Below are positions 1-9,272 of a DNA stretch of 64,000 nt, in pieces. Position 1 is the first letter of the stretch. Each line of letters starts with the position of its first letter. The DNA is taken from positions 5,868,001 through 5,932,000 of the forward strand of contig NZ_CP092417.1 of assembly GCF_023716865.1 (NCBI RefSeq). The letters run 5' to 3'. Made by a program: the position numbers and the translations under genes. This stretch comes from Endozoicomonas sp. SCSIO W0465 (GTDB lineage: Bacteria; Pseudomonadota; Gammaproteobacteria; Pseudomonadales; Endozoicomonadaceae). The notes under the pieces were generated by a model. That model did no database searches. It saw nothing but the letters and a program-made list of their open reading frames with translations, and was not told the origin of the DNA.

Positions 1-987
1 CAAAGCGACGGAAATATTCTTTATACCAGTCAATCAGGTTTAAGAATCGATCGCGTTTGGAGTATGGCCGTTAAAGCGGATGCTCAGTCACACTCTATTA
101 ATGCTAATCATCCTCCGCTTGATTCAACATTAAAAGACACTGCTGGAAATGGTTTTTCAGGTATGGGGCAATCCATCCCGCAAATCTCATCAGTTGTTGA
201 TAACAGCCTTCATCAACCTGTACCTATTCCTGATCAGGATTACATTGATACATTTTCGAAGCCTGAAGCACCGATTGCAATGATTACTCCACCACTCAAT
301 AGTGAACAGCTTCAACAAAATGCATATTCTAAAAATGAGTTTGATGTTAATGCTTCTGCCTCTGTTTCCGTTTCTGGCGAATCTCCGACTATCTCTCCTG
401 ATAAGGCCTCCCAAAAGGTTTACCTTGAATCCGATAAAGAGAAGGCTCACACACAGTACGAGAAACAGAAAGCTTACCGCAAGCGTTACCGTGAATCCGA
501 GAAAGCAAAGGCTTATCAGAAGGCTTATCAGAAGGCTTACCGCGCATCCGAAAAAGGAAAAGCTTACCATAAGGCTTATCAGAAGACTTACCAGAAGACT
601 TACAAAAAGTCCGAGAAATGGAAGGCTACCCGCAAGGCTTACTTTGAATCCGATAAAGGGAAGGCTTACATGAAGGCTTACGAACAGTCCGAGAAACGGA
701 AGGCTTATCACAAGCGTTACCGTGAATCCGAGAAAGCAAAGGCTTATCAGAAGTCTTATCAGAAAGCTTACCGTGAATCCGAGAAAGGAAAAGCTTACCT
801 GAAGGCTTACCAGAAGGCTTACCGCAAGGCTTTTTATAAAGTTTTCAAGAATACCGGTGATAGAGAACAAGCAAAAATGGCTGGTAAGCAAGCGACCGCT
901 TTTATAAGAGAATTGCATAAAGCCAAGAATAGTGAGTTTGAATCAATGTCCATTCATCCTCTCCCTCTCCTCGGCTCCTCAAGTTGA
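1..987 (+). CDS. Lys/Tyr-rich tandem-repeat protein A (5' end outside window)
   Basis: The frame is open from base 1 to the stop at 985-987. An ATG at 64 exists, but the only Shine-Dalgarno-like GGAG touches it with one base of spacing, so the gene probably starts before the window. The first ~140 residues are Ser/Asn/Pro-rich. Residues from about 140 to 280 are a run of ~12-13-residue repeats of the type SEKGKAYQKAYQKAYR, very rich in Lys, Tyr and Ala. The tail GDREQA..AGKQA.AFIRE recurs in the protein at 60302-61231. The N-terminal half is alignable by eye with the next gene (GxGQ..xQxxSV.DN.LH, then P.AIM.P). No known domain was recognised. A basic helical protein that binds nucleic acid or is secreted into a host is possible, but that is inference. 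Confidence 0.8.
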   Translation, partial: QSDGNILYTSQSGLRIDRVWSMAVKADAQSHSINANHPPLDSTLKDTAGNGFSGMGQSIPQISSVVDNSLHQPVPIPDQDYIDTFSKPEAPIAMITPPLNSEQLQQNAYSKNEFDVNASASVSVSGESPTISPDKASQKVYLESDKEKAHTQYEKQKAYRKRYRESEKAKAYQKAYQKAYRASEKGKAYHKAYQKTYQKTYKKSEKWKATRKAYFESDKGKAYMKAYEQSEKRKAYHKRYRESEKAKAYQKSYQKAYRESEKGKAYLKAYQKAYRKAFYKVFKNTGDREQAKMAGKQATAFIRELHKAKNSEFESMSIHPLPLLGSSS

Positions 988-1054
988 CTGGAAAGTTAAT
1001 AATCAAAGGGGAAGAAAATATAATGTTCTAATAGAGAATGAGTTGTGAAAGGGA

Positions 1055-1082
1055 GGAACTTTTATAAAAAGGCTCGGTCTTA
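1055..1082 (+). promoter_or_regulatory. ECF/sigma-E-like promoter for repeat protein B
   Basis: GGAACTT at 1055-1061, 14 nt, GGTCTTA at 1076-1082. It matches the RpoE-type -35 (GGAACTT) and -10 (GGTCNNA) pattern. The predicted start of transcription leaves an AU-rich leader of about 30 nt before the ATG at 1119, with no Shine-Dalgarno sequence. Confidence 0.7.
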
Positions 1083-1118
1083 GATGGATGTTTAATTATT
1101 TATTTGTTCAATTTCTCA

Positions 1119-1982
1119 ATGGATAGTTCTACTTCTTCTGCACAATTCAATACTGCTTCCAATAGCTTTTCTAACCTTCAATATACGCCTTTTGCTAAAT
1201 CTAGTACGTCAGTACACTTTTTTTCCCGTGACGTTGTAGAAGCTGCCCGGATTCTTTGTGCTATGAGTCATTATCGAACTACTTATCTTCATAGTAATAA
1301 GCCTTTTTCGATCCAGTCTATTTTAGGTATAGGGCAAACAACCTCACAAAGCGCATCAGTTGCTGATAATAACCTTCATTCCATAGGAGATTCTATTCAA
1401 GATTGTATTAATGTTTCTTCCAAGACAGCAGTGCCTGTTGCGATTATGAAGCCTCAACCAACTATTCAGGAATTTCAACAACACAATATTCCTGCAGAAT
1501 ATGGAAGTGATTTATCAGGTGATCTGACCAAGGGAAGAGTAGAAGAAACTACTGAAAGTAGCAGCTCACAAATCAAGCGCAATAGGGAGTACCAAAAGAT
1601 ACAACGAAGGGAACGCCGAAGGAAGCGCTACCGGACAGATCCCGCTTTTGCAGAGCGCGAAAGAGAGCGCTTGAGGGAGCTTCGCAAAGATCCTGCCTAT
1701 ATAGAGCGCCAAAGAGAGCTTCGCAAAGATCCCGCTTACGCAAAGCGCCAAAAGTGCCAAAGGAAACGCCGACGGGAGCGCTACCATTCCGATCCTGTCT
1801 TGGCACAGGCACAAAGAACCTATGCAAATGCCTACTATCGAATCAAAAAAGAAACCTGCAACAAAGAAGTCGCTTCAAGGGGAGCTAAAATCGCAAAAGC
1901 CCAGTTTCTCCAGTCAGTCAATTCAGTAAGAAACTCAGGTAAATTATCAATAGCTTCTGAACTCCCTGGCAACTGCTCGTAG
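1119..1982 (+). CDS. Arg/Lys-rich tandem-repeat protein B
   Basis: This is a hypothetical protein of 287 residues. A TTG at 1104 in the same frame is also possible. I chose ATG 1119 because the paralogs at 60302 and 61465 start at an ATG placed the same way behind the same promoter and leader. Residues ~30-50 carry FSRDVVEAARILCAM, nearly identical to the protein at 60302 (FSRDVIEVANVLCAM). The second half has repeats of the type R(D/E)LRKDPAYAKRQ, which are Arg-rich where the paralogs are Lys-rich. No signal peptide or membrane segment is visible. The function is unknown; the promoter suggests membership of the same regulon as the array genes. Confidence 0.8.
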   Translation: MDSSTSSAQFNTASNSFSNLQYTPFAKSSTSVHFFSRDVVEAARILCAMSHYRTTYLHSNKPFSIQSILGIGQTTSQSASVADNNLHSIGDSIQDCINVSSKTAVPVAIMKPQPTIQEFQQHNIPAEYGSDLSGDLTKGRVEETTESSSSQIKRNREYQKIQRRERRRKRYRTDPAFAERERERLRELRKDPAYIERQRELRKDPAYAKRQKCQRKRRRERYHSDPVLAQAQRTYANAYYRIKKETCNKEVASRGAKIAKAQFLQSVNSVRNSGKLSIASELPGNCS

Positions 1983-2009
1983 TCTGTTAGCTTGGTTTCA
2001 AAGCGCAAC

Positions 2010-2037
2010 GGAACATTAGTTTGGTATAAAGGTCGAA
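2010..2037 (+). promoter_or_regulatory. Orphan sigma-E-like promoter, no gene downstream
   Basis: GGAACAT at 2010-2016, 14 nt, GGTCGAA at 2031-2037, the same layout as the promoters of the neighbouring genes. There is no plus-strand reading frame behind it. The stretch up to 2160 contains two possible hairpins (near 2050-2072 and 2137-2157) and then runs into the 3' end of array copy 1 on the other strand. It could be a relic of a lost repeat gene or drive a short RNA. Confidence 0.45.
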
Positions 2038-2047
2038 CGGTATTGAG

Positions 2048-2130
2048 GTCTCTGGTGGGAGCCGAACCCACTGGATTTCAACGAATGGTTTCAACCCATA
2101 AAGCCGCCCAAATTCTCAGGCTTAACCTGT
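2048..2130. repeat. Dispersed ~80-bp repeat with T-arm-like hairpin (copy 1)
   Basis: GTGGGAGCCGAACCCAC at 2056-2072 is a perfect 5-bp stem with a 7-nt loop, followed by GGATTTCAACGAATG and, further on, TTCTCAGGCTTA. The same order of words occurs at 55138-55215. Read on the minus strand the hairpin resembles a tRNA T-arm, but no acceptor or anticodon arm can be folded around it. Confidence 0.5.
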
Positions 2131-2136
2131 CACCAT

Positions 2137-2157
2137 CAAAACCCGCCCCCGGTTTTG
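2137..2157 (+). other. Hairpin CAAAACC / GGTTTTG, possible terminator of orphan transcript
   Basis: 7-bp perfect stem with a C-rich 7-nt loop, followed by TTGATTAG. It lies ~100 nt after the orphan promoter at 2010. The T tract is weak, so the terminator role is only a guess. Confidence 0.3.
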
Positions 2158-2173
2158 TTGATTAGCCAAAGCG

Positions 2174-5100
2174 TTAGCGAGGCTTCTCGGGCTGTACGCT
2201 GAAACTTGGCACCAACATTGTCTCAAGCAGTGGATTACCCTCTGGACCATGCCCCCTGAGGCGTTTCACTGTCGTTACTGTACAGCCTCTATCGTCTTTC
2301 AGTATCCTTTTTGCAGGCTCTGACCCCAACGTTTCCTGAGTCAATGTGCCCAGATTCATGGGTATTCCCCGGGATTTCAGCCGTTGCACTTCTACTGCTA
2401 TCGCCTGTCGTGTTTCTTCACTCAGCACATCCATATCACCATATTCACACTGCATTTTTTCCAAACGGGTCATACAGGCCGGAAGCTTGATCTGTTGAAG
2501 GTCATACCAGCTATTATGGATGCCCCGGGTAATACCCCGCTGGCTATCGGTCTCACAGGTTTTGTGATCCGGGTCGGAGCAGGTGTGAATACCGGCGAGA
2601 CGGGCAATTTTTCGACGAGCGTTGTCGTTGATGAAATCCTCCATTTTCCCCACTGGCATCGGGGTGCGCTCAAATTGTGCAGTGAGCTCTCTGGTTTCAG
2701 GTGTTAACTGGTAGGAGTGAGCATAGGGGTTAGCCCGCAGGTCATGGCTCAGGTGGCCGGTAACCCCCGCCAGGTCGGCGGCTCCGTGCATGGCGGCTTC
2801 AAGATTGCGCTGGAACAGGGATTTTCTTGCCGGGTCGGCGGTGAACTTGCTCAATTCCGGCGGGAGGTCCAGCAGGCTCGCGTTAAATTCCGACAGGTCG
2901 GCGTCAGGGGCAGTGAGTCCCGGGAAATTTTCCCCGACACCAGTGCAGCGAATAATGTCCATGCGATCGGCAAAACGCAATACGCGCAGGTAACCACGAA
3001 CCGTTGCCGACAGGGAGTCATCATCCTTGCCATGAACATCGTTTTCCTTGCTTTCAAGGGCCAGGGCAATATCGTCCAGTAAAGTCTGTGGGTATTGTCC
3101 GGCCAGATCCCGTTTGAAGTACTCCGCTGACCTCGTTTCTTCACGATTTTTGCCAACATCTTCGGCTGCCGCATCATGGTATATAACCGCCAGCGCCAGG
3201 AGGGTTTTCTCATCGTTGGTGCAATGCAATGACCCGAATTTTTCCAGCAACTCCATATACCAGAGTGCATTATTCCGGGCCCGCAGCACATGACTGCAGG
3301 CGTGCAGAGGCTTCCATACCGTTGGTAATGAACTAAAACGAAGGCTGCTGATTACCCGCTCCGGCCCGGGGCGACGGTAATAATGCTGTAATATCTTCAG
3401 AATGGTTTCTTCGTTGTCCTGCGCATTGGTAATCACCGGTGGTTGACTGAATGCGTCCACCACAAACTGTAGCTCTGACCTGCCATTTGCAACTTCTGTA
3501 GGTGGAGACGATACTTGCTCAGTCTGCAAATTCAGGGTATCTCTCAACTTCGCTATCGCCTGTTTTGCCGCTTCAACCTGTGCTGGCCAGGATTGATAAA
3601 AAGGGTCTTGCTCCCGTTGCCGGTAAATTTTTAGGACCCATTCAAAGTAGTCATCCAGGGAATTATTACCCAAAACGGCTTGAACTCTCTTCCTTGCTCC
3701 ACGACTTAGACTGTCCCGTACTTCTTCGAATATTTCCGCATTCGGGACAGCGCCATAATAAAACAAAGTCAACAAATGGTCCTTGAAATAGGTAAAGTCT
3801 TTCTTAAGCTGAAACATTCCATCCAGTGCTTGTCTTAAAAGATCACCCAACGCATTATGTGATTTTTGAAAAAACCGATCAATTTCCACCTTAATGGCGG
3901 GAAAATTAATAGGATGAATCATAAGCTCCCAAAGTCTGTAAGTCTCCGTAGGTGTCAATACTGCTGCCAAATAATTCCACAGATAAGGGGGAGTACGCGT
4001 TATTTGTAAAGATTTAGTCTCGATGTTAGTTGCACCTCCCTTGATCAAGTGATGAAATAATAATTCATCTTTCCATTTTGCATCCAATGCAACATCAGCC
4101 GATCTGCCCTGGATAAGGGTCATGTAATTTTCATAAAAAAATTTATCTTGTTGTTCTCTAATAAAAAACTCCATCAGTGTTACACGCACACCCTCAATGT
4201 AAAAATACTCGTTAAATGGAAATTTGCTGTCTATTATCTCCTGTAGCACTTCAGGGTTGTAACAAGCTGGATCTTTTAGCATTCTTACAACCTTAATCAA
4301 GGTACTGATTTTGGCAGATGCTGCTATTGTTTCTACATTTTTTAACGGTTCGAATTTTAACGTCATTGGAAGTATATTAAGTACCTCTTTGAACAACTCC
4401 GGTTTCATGCCATGAAATTTCGCAAAGTTATTCAGATAGATATCATTATTATGTGACAGTTGGTTACCCTTCAACTCCTCATCAAAATAGACCTCAAAAG
4501 AGCCGCTGCGCTGGCAGTACACTACCAATGGCAATGAACCGGTCCCCAAGGTATTTTCCAACCTGTGTTTCTCTTGAAGGATGTCGTTAATATTTCTGGT
4601 GGCTTCTTCCTTTGTGATGCAATAGCATTTGATCTGTGCTTTGTCGTAACCCGTGGTGAGAAGCTCAGGATAAGGTATTGGTCCTGTATCACTTCCTTTA
4701 CAATATGGCCTTGATTTAGGGGGGGAAAATGTTCCATCGGCTTGCAAATGCCCCGAGGTAAAACCAGGATAAACATCCCATCGACGTTCCGCCAGCTCCC
4801 TTATTTTTTTCTCTATTCCAGAGTAATCTGACAGGCATTTTTCTTCGAGTTCATGAACTGCTATCTCGGGATGGACCAGGTGACTGGTTTCCGCATTTTT
4901 CTTATAAAAAGCAAGCATCTCCGGGTTCGTAATGCCTACCTTATGACCATCTGTGACTGAACCTCTCGTTTTAATAGGTACACCGTACTGAACCCAGCAG
5001 ACTGGTCGTGGTGCTCTGTTGTCCTGATTCAGATAGGCTTCTTCACTCCTTAAATGAATGGCTCGAATACCCAACTGTCCCCGCCTTGCCAACTGTAGTA

Positions 5101-5260
5101 TGTCATCACTCTGATGCTCCATGAGTTGATCTCTGGGAACTCTGGGAATAAAGGGCGCTGAGCTCTCGTTTTCAGCGCATTGGCCGGAACAATCCGGGGT
5201 ATCCGATTGATTTGACGAAGGGGGCATTATGGTGGAGGTGTTTTGAGAAATGGAGTGCAT
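2174..5260 (-). CDS. Array copy 1: HD/SidE-PDE-like large protein
   Basis: 1,028 residues; AAAGGATC lies ~7 nt before the ATG. The first ~40 residues are Ser/Pro/Asn/Gln-rich and unstructured, as in type III effectors. Residues ~45-290 form a conserved module of unknown function (W.YPGFTSGHLQ, then IPYPELLTTGYDKAQIKCY). Residues ~290-600 are the divergent middle. Residues ~620-800 look like an HD-fold phosphohydrolase: H653 and H657 in PLHACSHVLR, H695-D696 in IYHDAAAED, and D765 in RFADRMD. The pattern R.SAEYFKRDL after the HD resembles the phosphodiesterase domain of Legionella SidE proteins, which cuts phosphoribosyl-ubiquitin bonds. That likeness is from memory and is the weakest part of the call. 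A conserved tail (~830-1,028) has the His/Cys-containing HTCSDPDHKTC. No membrane segments are visible. Confidence 0.75.
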   Translation of the reverse strand: MHSISQNTSTIMPPSSNQSDTPDCSGQCAENESSAPFIPRVPRDQLMEHQSDDILQLARRGQLGIRAIHLRSEEAYLNQDNRAPRPVCWVQYGVPIKTRGSVTDGHKVGITNPEMLAFYKKNAETSHLVHPEIAVHELEEKCLSDYSGIEKKIRELAERRWDVYPGFTSGHLQADGTFSPPKSRPYCKGSDTGPIPYPELLTTGYDKAQIKCYCITKEEATRNINDILQEKHRLENTLGTGSLPLVVYCQRSGSFEVYFDEELKGNQLSHNNDIYLNNFAKFHGMKPELFKEVLNILPMTLKFEPLKNVETIAASAKISTLIKVVRMLKDPACYNPEVLQEIIDSKFPFNEYFYIEGVRVTLMEFFIREQQDKFFYENYMTLIQGRSADVALDAKWKDELLFHHLIKGGATNIETKSLQITRTPPYLWNYLAAVLTPTETYRLWELMIHPINFPAIKVEIDRFFQKSHNALGDLLRQALDGMFQLKKDFTYFKDHLLTLFYYGAVPNAEIFEEVRDSLSRGARKRVQAVLGNNSLDDYFEWVLKIYRQREQDPFYQSWPAQVEAAKQAIAKLRDTLNLQTEQVSSPPTEVANGRSELQFVVDAFSQPPVITNAQDNEETILKILQHYYRRPGPERVISSLRFSSLPTVWKPLHACSHVLRARNNALWYMELLEKFGSLHCTNDEKTLLALAVIYHDAAAEDVGKNREETRSAEYFKRDLAGQYPQTLLDDIALALESKENDVHGKDDDSLSATVRGYLRVLRFADRMDIIRCTGVGENFPGLTAPDADLSEFNASLLDLPPELSKFTADPARKSLFQRNLEAAMHGAADLAGVTGHLSHDLRANPYAHSYQLTPETRELTAQFERTPMPVGKMEDFINDNARRKIARLAGIHTCSDPDHKTCETDSQRGITRGIHNSWYDLQQIKLPACMTRLEKMQCEYGDMDVLSEETRQAIAVEVQRLKSRGIPMNLGTLTQETLGSEPAKRILKDDRGCTVTTVKRLRGHGPEGNPLLETMLVPSFSVQPEKPR

Positions 5261-5294
5261 ATACCTGATCCTTTGGTGATGTTAATGCCTTCCT

Positions 5295-5309
5295 GATAGC
5301 GATCCTATC
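5295..5309 (-). promoter_or_regulatory. Conserved leader hairpin (GATAG / CTATC) of array genes
   Basis: In the ~100-nt leader of copy 1 the mRNA contains GATAG-GATCG-CTATC. All other array copies keep the 5-bp stem and vary the loop (GAACG in copies 2 and 4; GAAGG in 3, 5, 6 and 7). It lies ~35 nt before the start codon. Confidence 0.45.
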
Positions 5310-5366
5310 AATGATTGTCTGCGCCATTTCCATAACGCTTTGACTGGTTATACAACTGACTGATAT

Positions 5367-5394
5367 TTGGACTTTCGTTTTTCTTAAAAGTTTC
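5367..5394 (-). promoter_or_regulatory. Sigma-E-like promoter, array copy 1
   Basis: On the minus strand GAAACTT (5394-5388), 14 nt, AGTCCAA (5373-5367). The -10 is ~107 nt before the ATG, giving a ~100-nt leader. Confidence 0.65.
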
Positions 5395-5474
5395 CGTTCT
5401 ATCAATTTTGTTTTCAGTAAGTAATTCCTTAACAGCGGTCATTGATCCAGACTCAGCAAAACCAGTCGGTCCGA

Positions 5475-8400
5475 TTAGCCAGGGCGGTAGCGATGCTCCT
5501 CCGGCTGTACGCTGAAACTTGGCACCAACATTGTCTCAAGCCGTGGATTACCTTCTTGATCATGCCCCCTGAGGCGTTTCACTGTCGTTACTGTACAACC
5601 TCTATCGTCTTTCAGTACCCTTTTTGCAGGCTCTGACCCCAACGTTTCCTGAGTCAATGTGCCCAGATTCATGGGTATTCCCCGGGATTTCAGACGTTGT
5701 ACTTCTACTGCTATCGCCTGTCGTGTTTCTTCACTCAGCACATCCATATCACCATATTCACACTGCATTTTTTCCAAACGGGTCATACAGGCCGGAAGCT
5801 TGATCTGTTGAAGGTCATACCAGCTATTATGAATACCCCGGGTGACACCCCGCTGGCTATCGGTCCCACAGGTTTTGTGATCCGGGTCGGAGCAGGTGTG
5901 AATGCCGGCGAGACGGGCAATTTTTCGACGAGCGTTGTCGTTGATGAAATCCTCCATTTTCCCCACTGGCATCGGGGTGCGCTCAAATTGTGCAGTGAGT
6001 TCTCTGGTTTCAGGTGTTAACTGGTAGGAGTGAGCATAGGGGTCAGCCCGCATGTCATGCCTCAGGTGGCCGGTGACCCCTGCCAGGTCGGCGGCTCCGT
6101 GCATGGCGGCTTCAAGACTGCGCTGGAACAGGGATTTTCTTTCCGGGTCGGCGGTGAACTTGCTCAATTCCGGTGGGAGGTCCAGCAGGCTCGCGTTAAA
6201 TGCCGACAGGCCGGCGTCAGTGGCAGTGAGTCCCGGGAAATTTTCCCCGACACCCGTGCAGCGGATAATGTCCATGCGGTCGGCAAAACGCAATACGCGC
6301 AGGTAACCACGAACCGTTGCCGACAGGGAGTCATCATCCTTGCCATGAACATCGTTTTCCTTGCTTTCAAGGGCCAGGGCAATATCGTCCAGTAAAGTCT
6401 GTGGGTATTGTCCGGCCAGATCCCGTTTGAAGTACTCCGCTGACCTCGTTTCTTCACGATCCTTGCCAACATCTTCTGCTGCCGCATCATGGTATATAAC
6501 CGCCAGCGCCAGGAGGGTTTTCTCATCGTTGGTGCAATGCAATGACCCGAATTTTTCCAGCAACTCCATATACCAGAGTGCGTTATTCCTGGCCCGCAAC
6601 ACATGACTGCAGGCGTGCAGAGGCTTCCATACCGTCGGCAATGAATTAAGGCCAAGGCTGCTGATTACCCGCTCCGGGCCGGGGCGACGGTAATAATGCT
6701 GTAATATCTTCAGAATGGTTTCTTCGTTGTCCTGCGCATTGGCAATCACCGGTGGTTGACTGAATGCGTTCACCACAAACTGTAGCTCTGATGTTTCGTT
6801 CGTACCTTCTGGCGATGGGGAAGGTACTTGCTCAGTCTGCAAATCCAGGGACGCTCTCAGCTCTGCTATCGCCTGTTTTGCCTCCTCAACCTGTGCTGGC
6901 CAGGATTGATAAAAAGGGTCTTGCTCCCGTTGGCGGTATATTTTTTGAACCCATTCGAAGTAGTCATTTAAGGAATTATTACCCAAAACTTTCTGGATTC
7001 TTTCGCTTGATCCAAAACGTAGAAAAAACCTTACTTCTTCGAATATTTCCTCATTTGGGACAGCTCCATAATAAAACAAAGTCAAAAAATGATTTTTGAA
7101 AAAAGTAAAGTCTTTGTTAAATTTAAATGGCTCACTCAGTGCATCTGTTAAAAGATGACTCAGCGCATCATGAGCTTTTCGACAAATCCGATCAATTTCC
7201 ACCTTAATGGCAGGAAAATTAATTGAGTGATTCATAAAATAGGAAAAACCGTAATCATGGGAAGGAGTTAATACTGCTACCAAATAATTACACAGATAAG
7301 GGGGGAAGTGTGAAATTTGCACGTGTTTTTTCACGTATTTTTTCTTGATTTTTGTTGCACCTCCCTTGATCAAGTGATGAAATAATAATTTATCTTTCCA
7401 TCCTGAATCTAATTCAAAGTCAGCCGATCTACTCCGGCTTCCGTTACGGTAATCTTCAGTTACAAATTTATCTTTTTGTTTTTTAATAAATAATTCCATA
7501 ATCGTTATATACTCACCATTGATGTAAAAACAACCATTAAATGGAAATTTATTGTCTATTACTTTCTGTAACACTTCAGGGTTGTAACTGTCAGGATTTT
7601 CTACCATTCTTACAAGCACGTTCAAAGTACTGACCTTGGCAGACATTTCTTTTAGGTCTATTTTATTTATCAGTTCTAACTTTAATGTCATTGGAAGTAT
7701 ATTAAGTATGTCTCTGAATAAACTCAGTTTTATGCCATGGAATACAGCAAAGTTATTCAGATCGGCTTGATTAATATGCGTCAGTTGATCACTCTTCAAC
7801 TCCTCATCAAAATAGACCTCAAAAGAGCCGCTGCGCTGGCAATACACTACCAATGGCAATGAATCGGTCCCCAAAGTTTTTTCCACCATGTGTTTCTCTT
7901 GAAGGATATCGGTAATATTTCTGGTGGCTTCTTCCTTTGTGATGCAATAGCATTTGATCTGTGCTTTGTCGTAACCCGTGGTGAGAAGTTCAGGATAAGG
8001 TATCAGTCCTGTATCACGTCTATTACAATATGGCCTTAATTTAGGGGGGGAAAATGTTCCATCGGGTTGTAAATGCCCAGAGGTAAAACCGGGATAAACA
8101 TCCCATCGACGTTCCGCCAGCTCCCTCATTTTTTTCTTTATTTCAGAGTCATCTGAAAGGCATTTCACACTGAGTTCATGAACTGCTTTTACGGAATCGA
8201 CCAGTTGACTGGTTGCTGCATTTTTCTTATAAACAGCAAGCATCTCCGGGTTGGTAATGCCCACCTTAGGCCCAGTGTATGATTCTCTCGTTTCAATAGG
8301 ATAACCGTGCTGGACCCAGCAGACTGGTCGTGGTTCTTTGTTGTCCTGTTTCAGATAGGCGTTTTCTTCCTCTAAACTAATGACTCGAATACCCAACTCT

Positions 8401-8567
8401 CCCTGCCATGCTGCCAGTAGTATTTCATTACGCTGATGCTCCCTGAGTTGATCTCTGGGAATCAAGGACACTGAGCCCTCAGAGCATTGGGCGGAACGCT
8501 CCTGATTATTCGATTGACCTGGCAAAGGGTGCATCATGGCGGGGGTGTTTTGAGTAATAGAGTTCAT
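5475..8567 (-). CDS. Array copy 2: HD/SidE-PDE-like large protein
   Basis: 1,030 residues from the ATG at 8567, which has AGGGATC upstream and begins MNSITQNTPAMM like its paralogs. The frame is open a further 67 codons upstream, but that stretch lies over the promoter and leader and is not coding. The N-terminal module, HD signature (LHACSH, YHDAAAED, RFADRMD) and tail are all intact. The middle third (~300-560) is closest to copies 1 and 7 rather than 3, 4 and 6. The C-terminus is four residues longer than in copy 1 (ending HRYRPG). About 200 bp separate it from copy 1, with no mobile element between, so this junction appears close to the original repeat unit. Confidence 0.75.
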   Translation of the reverse strand: MNSITQNTPAMMHPLPGQSNNQERSAQCSEGSVSLIPRDQLREHQRNEILLAAWQGELGIRVISLEEENAYLKQDNKEPRPVCWVQHGYPIETRESYTGPKVGITNPEMLAVYKKNAATSQLVDSVKAVHELSVKCLSDDSEIKKKMRELAERRWDVYPGFTSGHLQPDGTFSPPKLRPYCNRRDTGLIPYPELLTTGYDKAQIKCYCITKEEATRNITDILQEKHMVEKTLGTDSLPLVVYCQRSGSFEVYFDEELKSDQLTHINQADLNNFAVFHGIKLSLFRDILNILPMTLKLELINKIDLKEMSAKVSTLNVLVRMVENPDSYNPEVLQKVIDNKFPFNGCFYINGEYITIMELFIKKQKDKFVTEDYRNGSRSRSADFELDSGWKDKLLFHHLIKGGATKIKKKYVKKHVQISHFPPYLCNYLVAVLTPSHDYGFSYFMNHSINFPAIKVEIDRICRKAHDALSHLLTDALSEPFKFNKDFTFFKNHFLTLFYYGAVPNEEIFEEVRFFLRFGSSERIQKVLGNNSLNDYFEWVQKIYRQREQDPFYQSWPAQVEEAKQAIAELRASLDLQTEQVPSPSPEGTNETSELQFVVNAFSQPPVIANAQDNEETILKILQHYYRRPGPERVISSLGLNSLPTVWKPLHACSHVLRARNNALWYMELLEKFGSLHCTNDEKTLLALAVIYHDAAAEDVGKDREETRSAEYFKRDLAGQYPQTLLDDIALALESKENDVHGKDDDSLSATVRGYLRVLRFADRMDIIRCTGVGENFPGLTATDAGLSAFNASLLDLPPELSKFTADPERKSLFQRSLEAAMHGAADLAGVTGHLRHDMRADPYAHSYQLTPETRELTAQFERTPMPVGKMEDFINDNARRKIARLAGIHTCSDPDHKTCGTDSQRGVTRGIHNSWYDLQQIKLPACMTRLEKMQCEYGDMDVLSEETRQAIAVEVQRLKSRGIPMNLGTLTQETLGSEPAKRVLKDDRGCTVTTVKRLRGHDQEGNPRLETMLVPSFSVQPEEHRYRPG

Positions 8568-8672
8568 ATATCTGATCCCTTGTGATGTTAATGCTTTCCT
8601 GATAGCGTTCCTATCAATGATTGTCCACGCTATTTCGATAACGCTTTGACTGGTTATATAACTGCCTGAAAT

Positions 8673-8700
8673 TTGGACTTTAGTTTTGATTAAAAGTTTC
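8673..8700 (-). promoter_or_regulatory. Sigma-E-like promoter, array copy 2
   Basis: GAAACTT (8700-8694), 14 nt, AGTCCAA (8679-8673) on the minus strand, in the same position relative to the ATG as in copy 1. Confidence 0.65.
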
Positions 8701-8790
8701 CGTTCTATCAATTTTATTTTCAGTAAGTAATACCGACACCCTGGGTGTGAGTAATTCTTGATGATCACCGATCAATGCACGAATCACTAG

Positions 8791-8980
8791 TACATGGTTT
8801 CAATGAATTTGACGGGTTGACGTGCCTCCGCGCTCCGTTCGTCCTGAGCCTGTCGAAGGGCGGAAACTCCCAACTCTGATAGATTGTGCCAAGCACCCTT
8901 CGTCCGTGCATCCTGAGCCAAGCCGAAGGGCGCTCAGGGTGAACGGAGATTGTACACGTCAAACTCATTGAAACCATGTA
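8791..8980. mobile_element. MITE B, 190 bp, CTAG target duplication
   Basis: Terminal inverted repeats begin TACATGGTTTCAATGA and are flanked by CTAG at 8787-8790 and 8981-8984. The interior contains the dispersed TTCGTCCTGAGCCTGTCGAA-type palindromes. No reading frame is present. The spacer after copy 4 shows the empty site. Confidence 0.8.
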
Positions 8981-8997
8981 CTAGGCCTTAGGAGCTA

Positions 8998-9153
8998 TCC
9001 TGAAATAATATCCACATTTCTGAATATCAAAACTACGTTCGTCCTGAGCCTGTCGAAGGGCGTGAACTCCGGCCTCATGTATTGTGCCAATCACCCTTCG
9101 ACAAGCTCAGGATGAACGGAAATCGAGTTCAAAATGTGGAAATTATTTCGGGA
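8998..9153. mobile_element. MITE A, ~156 bp
   Basis: Imperfect inverted ends TCCTGAAATAATATCCACAT and TCCCGAAATAATTTCCACAT enclose an inverted pair of TCCTGAGCCTGTCGAAGG-type palindromes. The same element occurs at 12740, 16248, 24205 and 32548. No coding capacity. Confidence 0.75.
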
Positions 9154-9160
9154 CAATTCC

Positions 9161-9213
9161 TCAGGATGAACGGAAATCGAGTTCAAAATGTGGAAATTAT
9201 TTCGGGGCAACTC
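9161..9213. repeat. Partial tandem copy of the right part of MITE A
   Basis: Repeats the last ~50 bp of the adjacent MITE A with GGGGC instead of GGGAC at the end. It is found only in this spacer. The rest of the 8568-9272 spacer consists of the array leader, MITE B and MITE A; no gene is visible. Confidence 0.65.
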
Positions 9214-9272
9214 CTTAACAGCGGTCATTGATCCAGACTCAGCAAAACCGGTCAGTCCGATTAGCCAGGGCG

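Noticed and set aside
190..918. Long minus-strand frame opposite repeat protein A
   Set aside because: It mirrors the coding repeats, is only Leu/Ser/Phe repeats produced by the antisense of Lys/Tyr codons, and lacks a promoter or ribosome-binding site.
1055..1082. HrpL-type (hrp box) promoter instead of sigma-E type
   Set aside because: The -35 GGAAC fits, but hrp boxes need CCAC in the -10 region; here it is GGTC/TGTC at a shorter spacing.
2384..2707. Plus-strand ~107-codon frame that recurs in every array copy
   Set aside because: It recurs only because the opposite strand is strongly conserved coding sequence, and there is no start signal.
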